DNA from: Apophysomyces variabilis
Lineage: Eukaryota; Mucoromycota; Mucoromycetes; Mucorales; Mucoraceae
Reading direction: 5' to 3'
DNA: 64,000 nt
Assembly (NCBI GenBank): GCA_002749535.1
Contig: MZZL01000117.1
Coordinates: 124,001-188,000 of the forward strand
Both the position numbers and the translations under genes were made by a program. Below the pieces are notes generated by a model that saw only the letters and a program-made list of their open reading frames with translations, searched no databases and was not told the origin of the DNA. This document shows, piece by piece, positions 37,862 through 50,137 of this stretch (its first letter is position 1; every line of letters starts with the position of its first letter).

Positions 37862-38508
37862 AAGTACTCATCAGCGAGGAGAGATTTTGAACTGTAAATA
37901 AAATACGTTGACAATGTAATGTGTTGCACAAGAAAAGCAAGATATTGCGCCATTGGCTATATCCTTCTTAGTGATAAGCAAGGACTCTTTATTAATTGCA
38001 GTGCAGGGAGAGAGTCATTGCAGTAATGGTCTGTGTACCAAGATGAAAAACGTGTGTGATTTGGAGGACGTTGTAGAATGGTTGCCTGTTTAGGCAACTT
38101 AGCGATGAAGTGGAAGTGCATTTGATGATGAGAGAGTTACGGTTCATCTGAGAATATTTCAGGCCAACATGCGATAGATTAGGACTATTATTCATCCGCG
38201 GAAAGCAGTGTGTTACCAGATTGTGACACAACCCGTGTTCAATTTTGGGGTCCGTATGGTATTGGGTCGAATATGGTTAGAAAAAAGGGATCATCAATCG
38301 AGGACGGTGCTTTAATGACCCCAGCCAAATTACCCGAGAAGGCAAGTTTGTACCCAAGCTGTTTTCGAAGATACGTATTAATCAAACCTTTGGATTAGTG
38401 TCTTTATATGATAATAGCTTTGTGTTGGGCTTTGTCCATGTTCAATTTACATTATACTTATTTGTGCATCCTCAGCTGTTTCTGTTTTAGAAGCGTGGCA
38501 ACATTATC

Positions 38509-38531
38509 GCGGGGAAATACCCCAAACGGGG
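38509..38531. promoter_or_regulatory. Clustered CreA/Mig1-like GC boxes
   Basis: GCGGGG (38509-38514) fits the SYGGRG consensus for CreA/Mig1 and is preceded by an AT-rich stretch as Mig1 prefers. ACGGGG (38526-38531) and TACCCC on the other strand lie within 20 bp. They sit about 150 bp upstream of a gene encoding just this type of factor, so self-repression is plausible. The motifs are short and could be chance. Confidence 0.35.
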
Positions 38532-38609
38532 AACCGTATAAATAAATTTACAATAGTTTGACGGAACCCATAAAAATTATTTTACAATAGGCCCTTTCCC
38601 GATGGCCCA

Positions 38610-38615
38610 TATAAA
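38610..38615 (+). promoter_or_regulatory. Probable TATA box of the CreA/Mig1-like gene
   Basis: CATATAAACC about 60 bp upstream of the ATG at 38673, followed by a pyrimidine-rich leader (CCCCTTTCCTCTTACTCTTC). Confidence 0.5.
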
Positions 38616-38672
38616 CCACATCCCCTTTCCTCTTACTCTTCCCTTCTCCAATACACATACCTTCTTATTATA

Positions 38673-39467
38673 ATGAACACCCTATCCATGTTGATGAATC
38701 CAGATGTGGATCCCCAAGTAGCCCTCCATCGACCTTACAAGTGTGATTTTTGTCATAAATCATTTTACCGTCTAGAACACAAAGTACGCCATGTGCGCAC
38801 ACACACTGGTGAAAAGCCTCATGTTTGCACATACCCACAATGTGACAAACGCTTTGCACGCTCCGATGAGCTTAGCAGACATATCCGTGTACATACCGCC
38901 CCTCCCTCCGTCTTGCTGCAACGTCGTAGGAAGGTTAGGCGCAGTGCTACCAAGTCTCGCTCTTCTGAAGATGAAGAAGCATATCTTCGACAACAACAAC
39001 ATTGTTCCATATTACGATTCGTTCAGCCTAATGTTACTTCCTCCCAACGCTCTGCAAGAGTCAGTCCCTACCGTCAGTCCTCACAAGCAAAACTCCATCA
39101 CTGTCCAGCTTCAGGCTGCTACAAATCCTTCTGGCGTCGTGGCCAACTAACACGCCACATCGAAAAACAGCACGACCTGACATTAACTCAGGAAGAACTG
39201 GACGACCCAGCCAAACTGAAGCTGTTGATGTCTCCGGATCTCTCGAGTGCTGACTCCTCACCACGAACCACAGCATCTTCTTCCCCGTCACTGACAACAA
39301 ACAAAGATGACGAAGATGACGAATTAGCCTATCTACCGACCCTGTTCAATCAAGAAAAGGATATATGGCCCAAAGCACATCTATTACCACCGTCACCTCC
39401 ACAGTCAGATGATCTGATGTGGCAGTCCGAATGTCGCCTGCCTTCGATCAAGCTACTTCTTAACTAA
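38673..39467 (+). CDS. C2H2 zinc-finger transcription factor, CreA/Mig1-like
   Basis: An intronless gene for 264 residues. Two linked fingers lie at about 22-44 ([20 protein letters not shown]) and 50-74 ([20 protein letters not shown]), joined by RTHTGEKP. The DNA-reading residues RLEH-RH and RSDEL-RH are those of Mig1/CreA, which bind GC boxes and repress genes for alternative carbon sources when glucose is present. A third, separate C2H2 finger is at about 142-166 ([20 protein letters not shown]), not part of a canonical Mig1. The tail is acidic and Ser-rich and ends [10 protein letters not shown] basic stretch [13 protein letters not shown] after finger two may serve nuclear import. The function in carbon repression is inferred from the fingers. 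Confidence 0.85.
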   Translation: MNTLSMLMNPDVDPQVALHRPYKCDFCHKSFYRLEHKVRHVRTHTGEKPHVCTYPQCDKRFARSDELSRHIRVHTAPPSVLLQRRRKVRRSATKSRSSEDEEAYLRQQQHCSILRFVQPNVTSSQRSARVSPYRQSSQAKLHHCPASGCYKSFWRRGQLTRHIEKQHDLTLTQEELDDPAKLKLLMSPDLSSADSSPRTTASSSPSLTTNKDDEDDELAYLPTLFNQEKDIWPKAHLLPPSPPQSDDLMWQSECRLPSIKLLLN

Positions 39468-42400
39468 GCACCCCCTTTGATACCAGAAAACATTCCTTCC
39501 CGAAATGTGAAATAGTAATTCCGATGACTCATAGTCAGTTTATATACCGTTTGTACATATGCCGTGGCAATCTTATATAAAGAAACTCTAAGCTTGATCA
39601 AAGAAAAAAAAGACAGAGTGATGCTCCTTTCAGTGAGAATCTATCGAAGTGGGCAGGAAGTGATGCGTGTGACCTGTTTCGCCATGCCAAGTTTGTCCTA
39701 CTTCTGAAGCAATTTGAAAGGGCTTGCTATTACAGTTCCCACTTTGTCCGTCCTCAGATCAGTGCTATTAGAGAAGCAACTAGGTGTCTTTGCCTTCAGT
39801 ATCAGAGAGATCCAACCTAAAGCGCCTTTTTGCGCAAGTGGGAAATAGTAGCGGGCAACTTTGCAGGTGCTACTATCTGTAACTATCCCAATAACAAGTA
39901 TCAACCTTTTAAGGATTAGTAATTTTCCTGGAATACATTGCGTAATATGAGAGCTTCTCACACAAGGTTTAACCTGCACTTCAAATCTCACCATCCGTTT
40001 TCTTTCCATGCCGACACTCCTACAGAATAAAAGACCGTTTTACATAGGAAAAATGTGCTATTTAATAGCAAGTTATATAAAATTGATCTGCATCTTGCAA
40101 TCTATTTGTTGGACCGAGTTAATAGATCGTTGATTCTGGTTTTTACTGAGAACGTTTTCTTCTCGCGCTTAGCAATATTGAGTTCACACGGAAGCCATAT
40201 CAATCCAATAGAAAAACAAATGCTACGATCTAATGTGTTTCAAGTGATAGATAAAATTATCTAATCTACAGCTTGAGTGATGTGATTTAGATCACGTTGC
40301 GATGTTCACGAGGAGACTCCCTACATGCATAGTAAATATTGGAGCTGACTGCAGTCATATAGCATGGATTACGAGTGGTTTATTGATTGTCTGCAATATT
40401 CTTTTAGCCATTATCGTTTGCAAAATAAGATTTTCCGCAATCTCTCACGGCTTGTTGCCATCTGAGAATGTTCATAAACACGGATGACGAAAGAAATCAA
40501 TTCTGAGTTTCGTGGGATCAGTTAACAGGGGAATCTATGCTTTTAGTATGTTTGATAACCAAAGAGTCTTGCAAGACAAATGCAAACAATATAGTTATTG
40601 CAGTAACGAAGTAACAGTTGAATAAATGGTTTGATATTATTGCTGTACTAACAGATAAAGCACGCTCTGAAGCCAAAAAAGAAAGATCCGAAACGCATTC
40701 CCTTTCAAATCATAAATATCGTACAGTGGGTTACTTCGATGCCTCTATTAGTTAATACTGTATTAAAGCAGCTAAATATAACGTACCATGAATCCTATAT
40801 TGTAGAGCTTCTCTGTGCAAGACCATCCCGACGCCCGATGTACTGTAATCTGGAGTAATTTCCATTTAATCAGCTCGAAAAAATGTCCCTGAAAGTCAAA
40901 GCATCGTTTAAAATGCTTATTGACAGAATCTGGAGTTAGATTAATTCTTCCCACTCCTTTGCATGCAAAATACGTCTACTTTTCGTTTACAGTTTGATAC
41001 AGTAAAACTGCAATAAATGGTCCCCCACCATCGTTAAAGGGGCCCGTCTAGTCACATTTACATGCCACGACGAAAATTACAGAATGACCTATTTCTGCGC
41101 ACTCGTTGACTACATGATGTGCGCCTCATTACTTGGCTGCCATAGAACGCTGTTGAATTCCTCAAACCGATAAAACTCAGTTATCTACTATGCTGGAACA
41201 CAGAATAGACGTTCCATAAATGGTTTAGCTCGACCTATCCTTGTCAAGCTAATGAATCGTAATAACTGTAAACAGAACTCGAAAGACTTTGGGCTGATTA
41301 AGGTTTGGCAATCATGCCACACACATCCTAGTAGTTTCGTTGATGAGATACATACAATATACCCCAGTTCCTTGTATCTGGATTCGCCTTGCATTTGAAC
41401 ATCATCTGAGACCATTGATCTCTTTCTTCGTAGTCTCCACGAACTTAAAAATTCCGTGTGTGTGATTGTTAGCTAATAAGGGTTAAGATAATCATGGAAA
41501 CGTAGCATAGCTCTTTACAAGTATTGTCATGAAACAATAACTGATATACATACATATGTGTTCATGTGTGTGGAGCATAAATGAAGCAAGCCAATATCCA
41601 GTGTTTCGCGATTGAACACACCAAACTTTATCTTCTACAGTCTTGTCGCGCTTATTATGTCGCTTTTTCGAAAGTTAGAACTGAAATGTATTCGGCTTGG
41701 TGATGCTGAACTGCTTATTACGATCAAAAGGGCTAAAATAAAGCTAAAAATAGGTTACTGAATGGGAAGAATCCGGAGGTATAGGTCAAGGGATAATAAG
41801 GATTAGGACCACAGAAGGTCAATATGCCTTGAGACAAAGGCTGAAAGAATTCACCTCTGCAACAACAGATCATCGTATACTTTAAGTATCTGGTCACGAA
41901 GCCTTCATATGGGTATGGATACATTACGTGCTGTAATAAAAGAGAAACGAAGCTCGGAAGCTCAGAGTCATTTTTCTACGGTGTCGACAGCAAGACCCGG
42001 ATGCAAGCGGTCAAAACAATCATTTACATGACACCAGGAGCGATGCATTCCGTATTACGATTAGTATCTACTGTATGAAAAGTCGATCATTTCAACGCAC
42101 TGCACTGCAAATGGTTTGTCATCTGTATTGCATGTGTCATTTTATGTCTTGATAATTACGGAAGTAAGCCCTTAAATTCTTCTCTATTATAAACCATGCA
42201 GGTAGAATGATGTGCAGTAACCTTGGCTAATGAATGTTGGTAATCTCCGAATGTAAGCATGGTCCTGCACGGAATTAAGACGGACCAGCCATCCACACAT
42301 ACGCTCCTTAACTTGTCATATACGGACGCACAACAAATTTGTCCGGATAGCTTAAAACAACAAGTGCGGGGGGATTCCCCCGTGCCCTAAAGCTATCGGG

Positions 42401-42578
42401 ATGTTTGACTGTGATGCAAGCTGACGGAGCTGTGAGGGTGGTAAGATCATCAATACTTGTTATGTTGAAGGGATGTCAATCTCCCTAACAAGAACGATAG
42501 CCGAAAACATTTGCATCTCCTAGTTCGACATATATTATTTATAAGTTGATCATTGTTTTCAAGCACTTCGCTTCAACA
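39468..42578. other. Intergenic, no gene recognised
   Basis: There are 3.1 kb, AT-rich, with only short open frames (up to about 100 codons) lacking domains. A GC-rich two-stem hairpin lies at 42343-42400 and is listed separately. The last part should hold the promoter of the gene at 42579. Confidence 0.45.
42343..42400. repeat. Two-stem GC-rich hairpin
   Basis: The outer arms GATAGCTT (42346-42353) and AAGCTATC (42390-42397) pair perfectly. The inner stem GTGCGGGGG/CCCCCGTGC pairs over nine positions around a four-base GATT loop (42373-42376). It stands out from an AT-rich background. The function is unknown; a structured RNA, a terminator-like element or a transposon end are all possible. 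Confidence 0.45.
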
Positions 42579-43043
42579 ATGTTCACAGTTCACAACGAGA
42601 ATATTCTACAGTACCAAACCAATACTTCATCTTACATGCATTACTTACAACATGGCGACGATGAGGATAATATTCCTTTGAGTGAGTTGCGACCAACCAA
42701 AAGCGCACCATCAAGCCGGAGGCCGAGTTCAAGTCGCAAATCAGCAACCCAGCGTAGACCCTCTCAACCAGCTGTTGTACATGTCAGTCCATATTCCCTT
42801 CTAGATGACTCATCCGACGATGATGATGATCATATACCGATTGCCGAACGTGCAACAGGTCCATCAGCAGCCGAAAAGTACAAAAAGAAGGTCTTGCAAA
42901 ATCTGCAAGACTTCAATCATCCAGCAATTTCTCAACCATATCCAAACGACGATGATAATACACCACTAGTTGTGTTAAGCAAAAAGCAACTTCAGCGTGC
43001 TATCGAAAGCAGAAAACCACCATTATCATCCATGCATCTGTAA
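42579..43043 (+). CDS. Small acidic/Ser-rich protein with three D-rich IPL motifs
   Basis: A single exon of 154 residues. I recognise no family. The striking feature is a motif repeated three times: DDEDNIPLSEL, DDDDDHIPIAER and DDDDNTPLVVL, each an acidic run followed by I/T-P-L/I and two residues. Between them are Ser/Arg-rich disordered segments (SSRRPSSSRKSATQRRPSQ) and one Lys-rich helix (AEKYKKKVLQNLQDF). The repeated short motif suggests a docking peptide for a common partner. The ATG at 42579 was chosen because the frame upstream begins only with TTG. Polarity, regular codon use and the repeated motif argue that it is real. Confidence 0.6.
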   Translation: MFTVHNENILQYQTNTSSYMHYLQHGDDEDNIPLSELRPTKSAPSSRRPSSSRKSATQRRPSQPAVVHVSPYSLLDDSSDDDDDHIPIAERATGPSAAEKYKKKVLQNLQDFNHPAISQPYPNDDDNTPLVVLSKKQLQRAIESRKPPLSSMHL

Positions 43044-44656
43044 AATAAAAAGTTTGAATTAGTAATTGCTTCGATACGCTATTGAAAACGTGCTGTTTAG
43101 TATATCTTTTGTTTAATCATATCAAGCGTTTTGTAATAACTCGACATCCATGTCCAATCAATTAATACAACGCAGAATATCCGGTTAAACCATATGATTG
43201 CAGTCATCGGTTACCCCTTCAATGCAAACGCTGTAATTGAACATGTCCAAATAATCCTCTTGGTTTTAATCATATGCAAAAGAACTTTAAATCAAATGCG
43301 ATGAAACAAACACTTACACTTAAGACATCTCGGTTGGAAGGAAAGCACGACTCGGGGATGAGGGGCGGTTAGAATTGTTTTGAAGTGCTGGTTTCCTCGT
43401 CTGTGACTTGCTATGGCAAGCGCGCGAACAGGGAACAGAGCGCAAATGCCTTACAAACAATGTCCCTCCGTTTGAATACGGTAGGTTTCATTTCTCATTT
43501 GTTCCACTCTTAGCATTGTAGTCAAACTCATCTTGTAGATATGCCTTGTAAGACAAACAACTATTCTATAATACTAACTGTCTTGAAGGTCACAGTAGAC
43601 GGAAAGTCAGCCAGCTAGCCACATTAAAATCAGTTAGCGGGACAAAGAGCCGGATATTAAAGTGCATACAGCACGAAAATAGGGTGATCACACCGACTAT
43701 GATCATCATCACAGCGGAGCATTGGATATGGACCGCAGTGAAGAAATCGGTTCATTCTTCAAGCGTTCATAGATTAGACAATTAACAGTTGCACCATATC
43801 ATGGCAGCGTGAAGTTAGTTGACACATTTTGGATACTGATATCAATTGTGGTCTTTTCGCTATTTTTTTTTTCAATCTATTCCTCTTTCGAAAGTGCACC
43901 AAATGGTGCGATGGCGGCCCATAGATGTGTTACAATGATCCTTCGGAGTACTGAATACTTGATCGGTGTTGTTCCGATTCCTGTGAAAAAACCCATAAAG
44001 CATCTTGGAATACAGATATTTTTCTGGGAAATAAGAAGCAGGTCAGGTGGTTACAGATAAAGTATGACCCTACCAAGCCATAATTTGTTATTTGCGTACC
44101 CATGCAGTCGTGATAAACTCGGTCGTTATGCCAGAGAATTACGGGCATAAAGCTTTCGCGCCTACATCTACAAGAACTTTTTATCTTAAAGCATATATAA
44201 ACAAAGGGGAGCTTACCCTTAGAAAAGGCTGTAGAGGTTGTTTTTGAGCCCTTATTCAGATACTTTCCCTTATAACTTGCCAAGTAGCCGCTATTAGATA
44301 AAGCCTGTGTTTGTCGCAACTGCGTGGCGCTAACTTTTAAAGTACACAATATGCTCACTATCTGCTCCCTATTGTAACGTCCCGTAACCTAATGATACAC
44401 AAAGCTCTTCTGTGTTATCTCTGCTACATTTTTTTAGGCTTATGTACGTCAGCTTCAACAACGATAGAAACTAAAAAGGATTTGTTCATCACCACAGGCT
44501 GTACCTTGAAAAACGGGGTTATGTCATACAAGTATTTTCGTTTATGGCTCAAAGAAATACCTGTCCAAGTCATTGACTAAAGTTTAAACGTTAAATTTAG
44601 GTTCAGAACAAAAAGCGTATAAGTAGGTAAAGACTTGTTCCAAAATTCTGTTTCTC
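43044..44656. other. Intergenic, no gene recognised
   Basis: There are 1.6 kb before the large modular gene. Open frames occur on both strands around 43809-44358, but they begin at non-ATG codons and lack domains. The final part should hold the promoter of the gene at 44657. Confidence 0.4.
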
Positions 44657-47600
44657 ATGGAGCAGCTACACACGCCTTCTGAGGAAGATATAATTTCGGT
44701 AAGAAAGTGTTGTGCATGAGCAAACGTAATGTTAAACCATTTTTATCTGATAGCCTAGCTTTCATAACCTAAGTGAATGGTTTCACGGGATTCATGTCGA
44801 TGGATCCCTGGCGAAAAAGCAAGCTGTTGAAATAGATACTGATTTTCATCCATACATATACCCTAGTCGTGTGTTAAAGGTGTTAAATGGGCACCTCGAA
44901 TGGCATAAACCTATAGCAGCACACACATGCAAGTTCAGAATGACGACGATACCCTTGCCTGGAGCCGAAGGATATGGTATTCTCGCAAAGAAAGCCGTGG
45001 AAGACATGACAGGAACTTCTGCAGAAATGGGAGACAATCAGCAGCTATGCATTCCTCGAAGACATGTCAGTAGCTTCACCTCAAATTAGTATAACTAAAC
45101 GCCTTGTTGATGGTAGGTATTTTTTTCCCCATCTGCCTTTCGTGCAACCAAGGAATTCGAAGTTGCTATCGAACTTGCATTACAGGCGGGCAGCGACAGC
45201 GAAAAGTTTTCAGAACTACAAAAGGTTTTCCGTTTGTATGGTTATTATTATCCACATTGGATTATAACTGGTAAGAGTACAGCACAATGGCCTGTTTTAC
45301 TGATTGACGTTGTCAAAGGTGGCTCGTTCTGTTACAAAGCAGATGATCGTTGGGAAGGATCTCCAAAAGAAGTTATTCGCAAAGCTATTGATTTGCAAGT
45401 TCCTTGGAAGGCATATGGTACGTTGCACAGTTGATTAGCAAATATTTGCGCTAATCGTGGTTGTTGAACTGCTGTATTAGGGGGCAATACAGACCTTCTT
45501 CTTGGCGACCATCCTAACATTGATGGATGGCTACAAAGTACCGCACATCGGCAGGTCCTTGCATTACCTGCTGATGTCAAGCCGCTATACAGTCTGCTTA
45601 AGGATAGTATTAGCTCTGAAGTTCGGCGAGTTTACAAAGCCTGCTTTGATGAGCGCGCTCCTCTTTATAAGCGTCCACTCAGAACCAATAGTAACGATAC
45701 AGGAGCGTTGGTTGCTTTAGTGAAGAAACAAGTGAAGATAGGTGCGACAAAAGGTCTTTTCTTTGACGGTTCGCTTTCCTCGGAGGATGCAGTTGAATGG
45801 CTGAACGAGATCCATATCCCTCATTTGCTGAAGATGGCAACCAGTGGAGAAAAACCCCGTATTGATTATGTGGACCGTCGTACAAGCTTATTAGCAGACG
45901 CATATACGCATGCCTTTCTCCCTACCCAGTTTTTAGATGACTCAGAAAGCCAATCTCCTTTTATGAAAGCTGCAATGAACCATTATGTAGAATTAAACAG
46001 AGTAAAGCTACAATCCGAGATTCCTGACGAGCGATACCTTGTCATGTATGTCACGTACAGAGAGGTGAGTAGGATATTCGCGCAGAAGGGCCATTTTGTT
46101 GTGCATCAGGCGCTGTTTCAAATGATCTCAATTGCAGTTATGCCAAGCGAGTTCGTTTTCAGTAATTCCATGCCTGTGAAAAGCATATGGAGCCAGCATA
46201 GAGCTAAGTATAGTCCTGGTAAGTCTTCATAAACTTTGCCCGCTACATGCTTATCGAGCACATCAGATGCATCAAGGAAATTTGGCCGTTCTTTTCTGTT
46301 TACATGATATCTAACGTGATTGATGGGATAGCTACTTTTCGACAGAAAGTATATTAAAGCAACTGAAAGCTTAACACGAGCTGTTGACAAGGCGTTGAAT
46401 ATGGACACCGACAGTGAAAAATATAACGAGCTACTGAAAGTATTTGATCGCTTTGGTTATTATTATCCTTCTTCCGTTTCGTTGGGTAAGAACGGTAATT
46501 ACGTGCAAACCAATGCTGAGAAAAATTCTATTAGGCGGGCGAATCATGTACCGAATCAAATCTTGCGACTCTTTAGATTGGTCTTCATGTGATGATAAAA
46601 TGGATAAATTGAATAGTATACTCTTGAACAGAGATTATGCAGATGCCATAAACATAATTGGTAAAGGCTTTGATGGATATGAGAGCTTTATCTAACAAAG
46701 TGACGCACTGGTTATAGGAGGCAATGCCACAATCACGCGGTGCCAGGAGTGGGTTGAATCTGTCAGTACAAACCAAAAACGTATCTATTTCAACTCGGTA
46801 AGACCCATGTATGAAGTACTAGAAGAGGATCAGCGTGAACAAGTGTTACAAATTTACGATCACTACCTGGGCTCCGTTGATTGTTTCCCTGAGCTTCCAA
46901 AAGGAATGCACTTTGATGGAATGGAGGCGGAAAAGCAAGCAATAGAATTTATCGGCGATACAGGCAGAGCTAAAATGATCATGTTCCGAAACTTGTCAGA
47001 TCGCCCTGAGTTATATCATGTCAAGCAACATGAAAAGACTTTCGAAGATATAAGGCTATACTCGCTATTAGATATCGAAACCGCAAAAGACCTCCCTGGA
47101 AACCTTGGGTTTGTGCTTGGTTCACAAGGTGTGAGCAGAGAACGAAGCGTTACCCGAACGAACGGCTATCCCGGTAGAAAATACTCTTACGACTTAGCCT
47201 ACATAATTTACAAAGAGGTATGTATTCTGCATATGCCAATATGTTAGTGACGAATAACGAACATGTAATCGTAGTTGTACCTAAACGATCAATTTATTCA
47301 ACCCACCGCTGAATTTAAGCAAGCAATAAGCAATGCCCTAAAAGTTGGCAAGCTAGATCACGATACATATTTCGCGTTACAAGACGTATTTCAACGGTTT
47401 GGTTACTACTATGCTTCCCAGATAGAGATTGGTATTGTTTTTCAGTTAAATTGCTTACTTGACTCATACTATAAATAGGAGGCCAAATGATCCTCCAAGC
47501 ACCCCCAAAGCGCCAGACAACTGATCAAACGCGCAAAGAGATGAATATCAAAAAGCGCTACCAGCGATATATAGACATGTGTTGGAAACCTGGGATAACT

Positions 47601-50137
47601 GAAGTCTCCCAAGCGGAGGATGAGAAAGAAAAGTCCAGAGAGAAAAATCAAGAGTCTGCGGGACCTGGAAATAACGGGGCGCTTATGAAGTATGAGCTTG
47701 GCCTCTCAAAGCAAGTTTCAACCGTCGCGCTTCAAAATTCAATTGCAAAGAGTGAACAAATAATTGCTATCGGTACGACAGATACTTAATGGCTTATGGA
47801 TCAATTGACCGACAATAACTGTAGGAGGTAATTCAACTTGTCTATTGTGGAATGATGTCAAAGGCTGGCTTGACACGGTGAAAGCAAACCAAGTTGTCAC
47901 TCATCGTCGACAACTGAAACCTCTTTACGAGCTATTGGAAAAGGACCAACGCCGTAAAGTCCAATCAGTCTACAATAAGGTTTTCTTAGCAGATGATCGT
48001 GTGCTATACCAATATGCTTTGAAATTGAGTACAAGTGGAAAAGATACACAAAGCAAGGAGGACACTGAATTGCAAAAAATTTGCGTAACTGTAAGTGCAA
48101 GTACATGTAGGTCTCGTATTTACTGTGATATTATACGACAGACAGATGATTTATACGAGGAACTGCTAAACCAAAAATTTGCTGATAGTAGCAGTGCAGT
48201 CGAATTCTGTCGCCGTGCTTGTGCTGAATGCGGATTTTCTGTTACAGAGCATAACGTTACGGAGAAGGTATACAAGTATATAGCACGGCATATTATGTAA
48301 CTAAATTCGGCTATAGCTTATATGCATTTACTGTTCGCACAATTGTGTCTCAGAAGGCGCTCAGTCTGACACAGACAAGGAAAAGAAAAAAGCGAATTTA
48401 TGCCAGTGGGGTATAGTTCTGGCGGAAGATGACCAAATTTGGAGATTTCAACGGTTTAGCAGTGAAGAAGAATCTCTGCATAATCATGAACTAAAAGCTC
48501 TTGACGGGAGTGCCATATCACCGTTGTCCAACGCTGTGCAAGCTGAGCCCATTAGCACTTCCCCCAAAACGCAAGATGTTGCCTTTGTCATCCTTGAACC
48601 TGCTACTCAATCTACGGATCAAACATCCAAGCTTGTACAACATCTCAGATACGGCGATGTAGTCTATGTGCGAGTCATAAATTCCTATGAATCTGCTACT
48701 TTTTTTAAGGCTAGCGAGGAACATTATGCTTCACGTGCAAAGGCCACAAAAGACTTTATCGACAGCACTTACCTCCGGTTGGTAATAGAGTCGCTCATTA
48801 ACTTGTATGCTTCGGCAAGTAAATGCATGGAAGAAAGCATATCTGAACAGCATGTTCCTGAACATGTGCAAATAAAAGATGCTATAGAGGGCTCGGATTC
48901 GGACTTTTTATGGTTGGTCTGTCTACTTATGGAACAATCCGCTAATCTAACATATAGGAAGGTAATACCCTATCCATCGATCGGCAAAAGGAACGTGCAG
49001 AATACTTGCGATTATGTTCGAAGAGGTGACACTATCCTATTCGAGAGCCAGGCATTTCTTGAAGGATCTAAACGGATCTACTTGAGTTATTGCTCCAATA
49101 AGTTCAGTTGCGTAGTGGCAAATGATGTTGGAGAGTTAAGTAGTATGAAGGGAGGATGGCGTGTCATACAGAATATGCATCAAGGCACAAATGAGAAGCT
49201 TCCAAAAAGTGGACTTTGCGTACAACTCATAAAGGAGCTTATAGCTGCGGGATATATAAAAGAAGGAGACAAAAGAGTAGAAAAGCAGCTGCACGATTAC
49301 CACAGCGATTCCGACGACGACAGTGACGATGATAAGGCCGCCATTTTAGGTTTCCCGAGCGTTGATGGAAAAGCAGTGCGCAGCTTATCGGATTTGGAAC
49401 ATCTTAAAAGAAAGATAGAGGAGCTGCAACAGGCGGTTAACCAAGGTTCTCGACCGGATTATTGTAGGCTTGCAAAACTACTTTGGACTGTCGGCGAATA
49501 TGAAAGGGCTTTGAATGTGTACGAAGATGCTACAATGTTATTTGTAGCGGAAGCATATCGAGAACTAGGCAACCTTTACCATACTGGGTTTTCTGCCAAC
49601 GGCTTTGTCATAGCTCAAAACCGAGAACTGGCCTTTGTATTTTATTCGATTGGTGGCGTGTTTGGGGACGGCCAATCAGCATTAAAGGCTGCAGAATATT
49701 ATGAAAAGGGATACAGCAAGGACGTTATGATAGATTATGACAAGGCGCTTCAATGGCACAATTACGTCTATGATCGATTTCACATACCGTCTGCAGGACT
49801 AGCAGCGGGGAAAATTCAGCATAATTTGGCGAGAATGGCTCGTAACAGTATTGAAACTGACGATCTCTACCGACGAGCTTTTGAGATGTTTTCAAAGGTG
49901 GAGAAATCCGAACCTTATGCCCAGTTTATGATATCGATGTATTACCTCACTGGACGTGGTGTCAAACAGTCTGATACAGGACTCGGATTCCAAATGTTGC
50001 TTGAACTCGTTGAGTCAGGAGTTAAAGACGTTCTACCAATGATAGTCAAGTGTTATACCGAAGGCATCGGCGTAGATCGCGATATCGAAAAAGCCATAGC
50101 ATACGATGAGCTTGCAGACGAGATGAATGCGGAATAG
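44657..50137 (+). CDS. Large modular protein: three tandem modules from duplicated exon triplets, then Sel1-like repeats
   Basis: Twelve exons join in frame: 44657-44698, 44754-45065, 45153-45270, 45319-45417, 45481-46064, 46332-46485, 46535-46660, 46718-47217, 47275-47431, 47479-47772, 47825-48267 and 48317-50137, giving about 1,549 residues. Residues 119-385, 386-645 and 646-943 are three copies of one module. Each starts with an amphipathic helix, then L--VF---GYYYP--I--GG, then a GGN turn, W--S and V-PLY-LL----R--V--Y. The C-terminal exon has two RYGD-V/RRGDT blocks (about 1053 and 1180), an acidic run (SDSDDDSDDD, about 1275) and Sel1-like repeats (about 1322-1549, YYLTGRGVKQSDTG, CYTEGIGVDRD). 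Sel1 repeats are scaffold helices. I do not firmly recognise the module; faint likeness to uncharacterised Mucoromycota domains is memory only. No signal peptide. The 267-nt intron at 46065-46331 is the least certain join: its first part stays open in frame. Confidence 0.72.

Larger units (their letters stand above)
37862..38672. promoter_or_regulatory. Upstream region of the CreA/Mig1-like gene
   Basis: There are 811 bp after the SOD2 gene. No coding feature was recognised in the first 600 bp. The last 170 bp contain a cluster of G4/C4 boxes (38509-38531) that resemble Mig1/CreA sites, two copies of TTTACAATAG (about 38548 and 38581) and a TATATAAA-type box, all upstream of the zinc-finger gene. 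Confidence 0.45.

Noticed and set aside
43930..44358. Minus-strand open frame of 142 codons before the modular gene
   Set aside because: It begins at GTG, not ATG, has no recognisable domain and no convincing splice partners.
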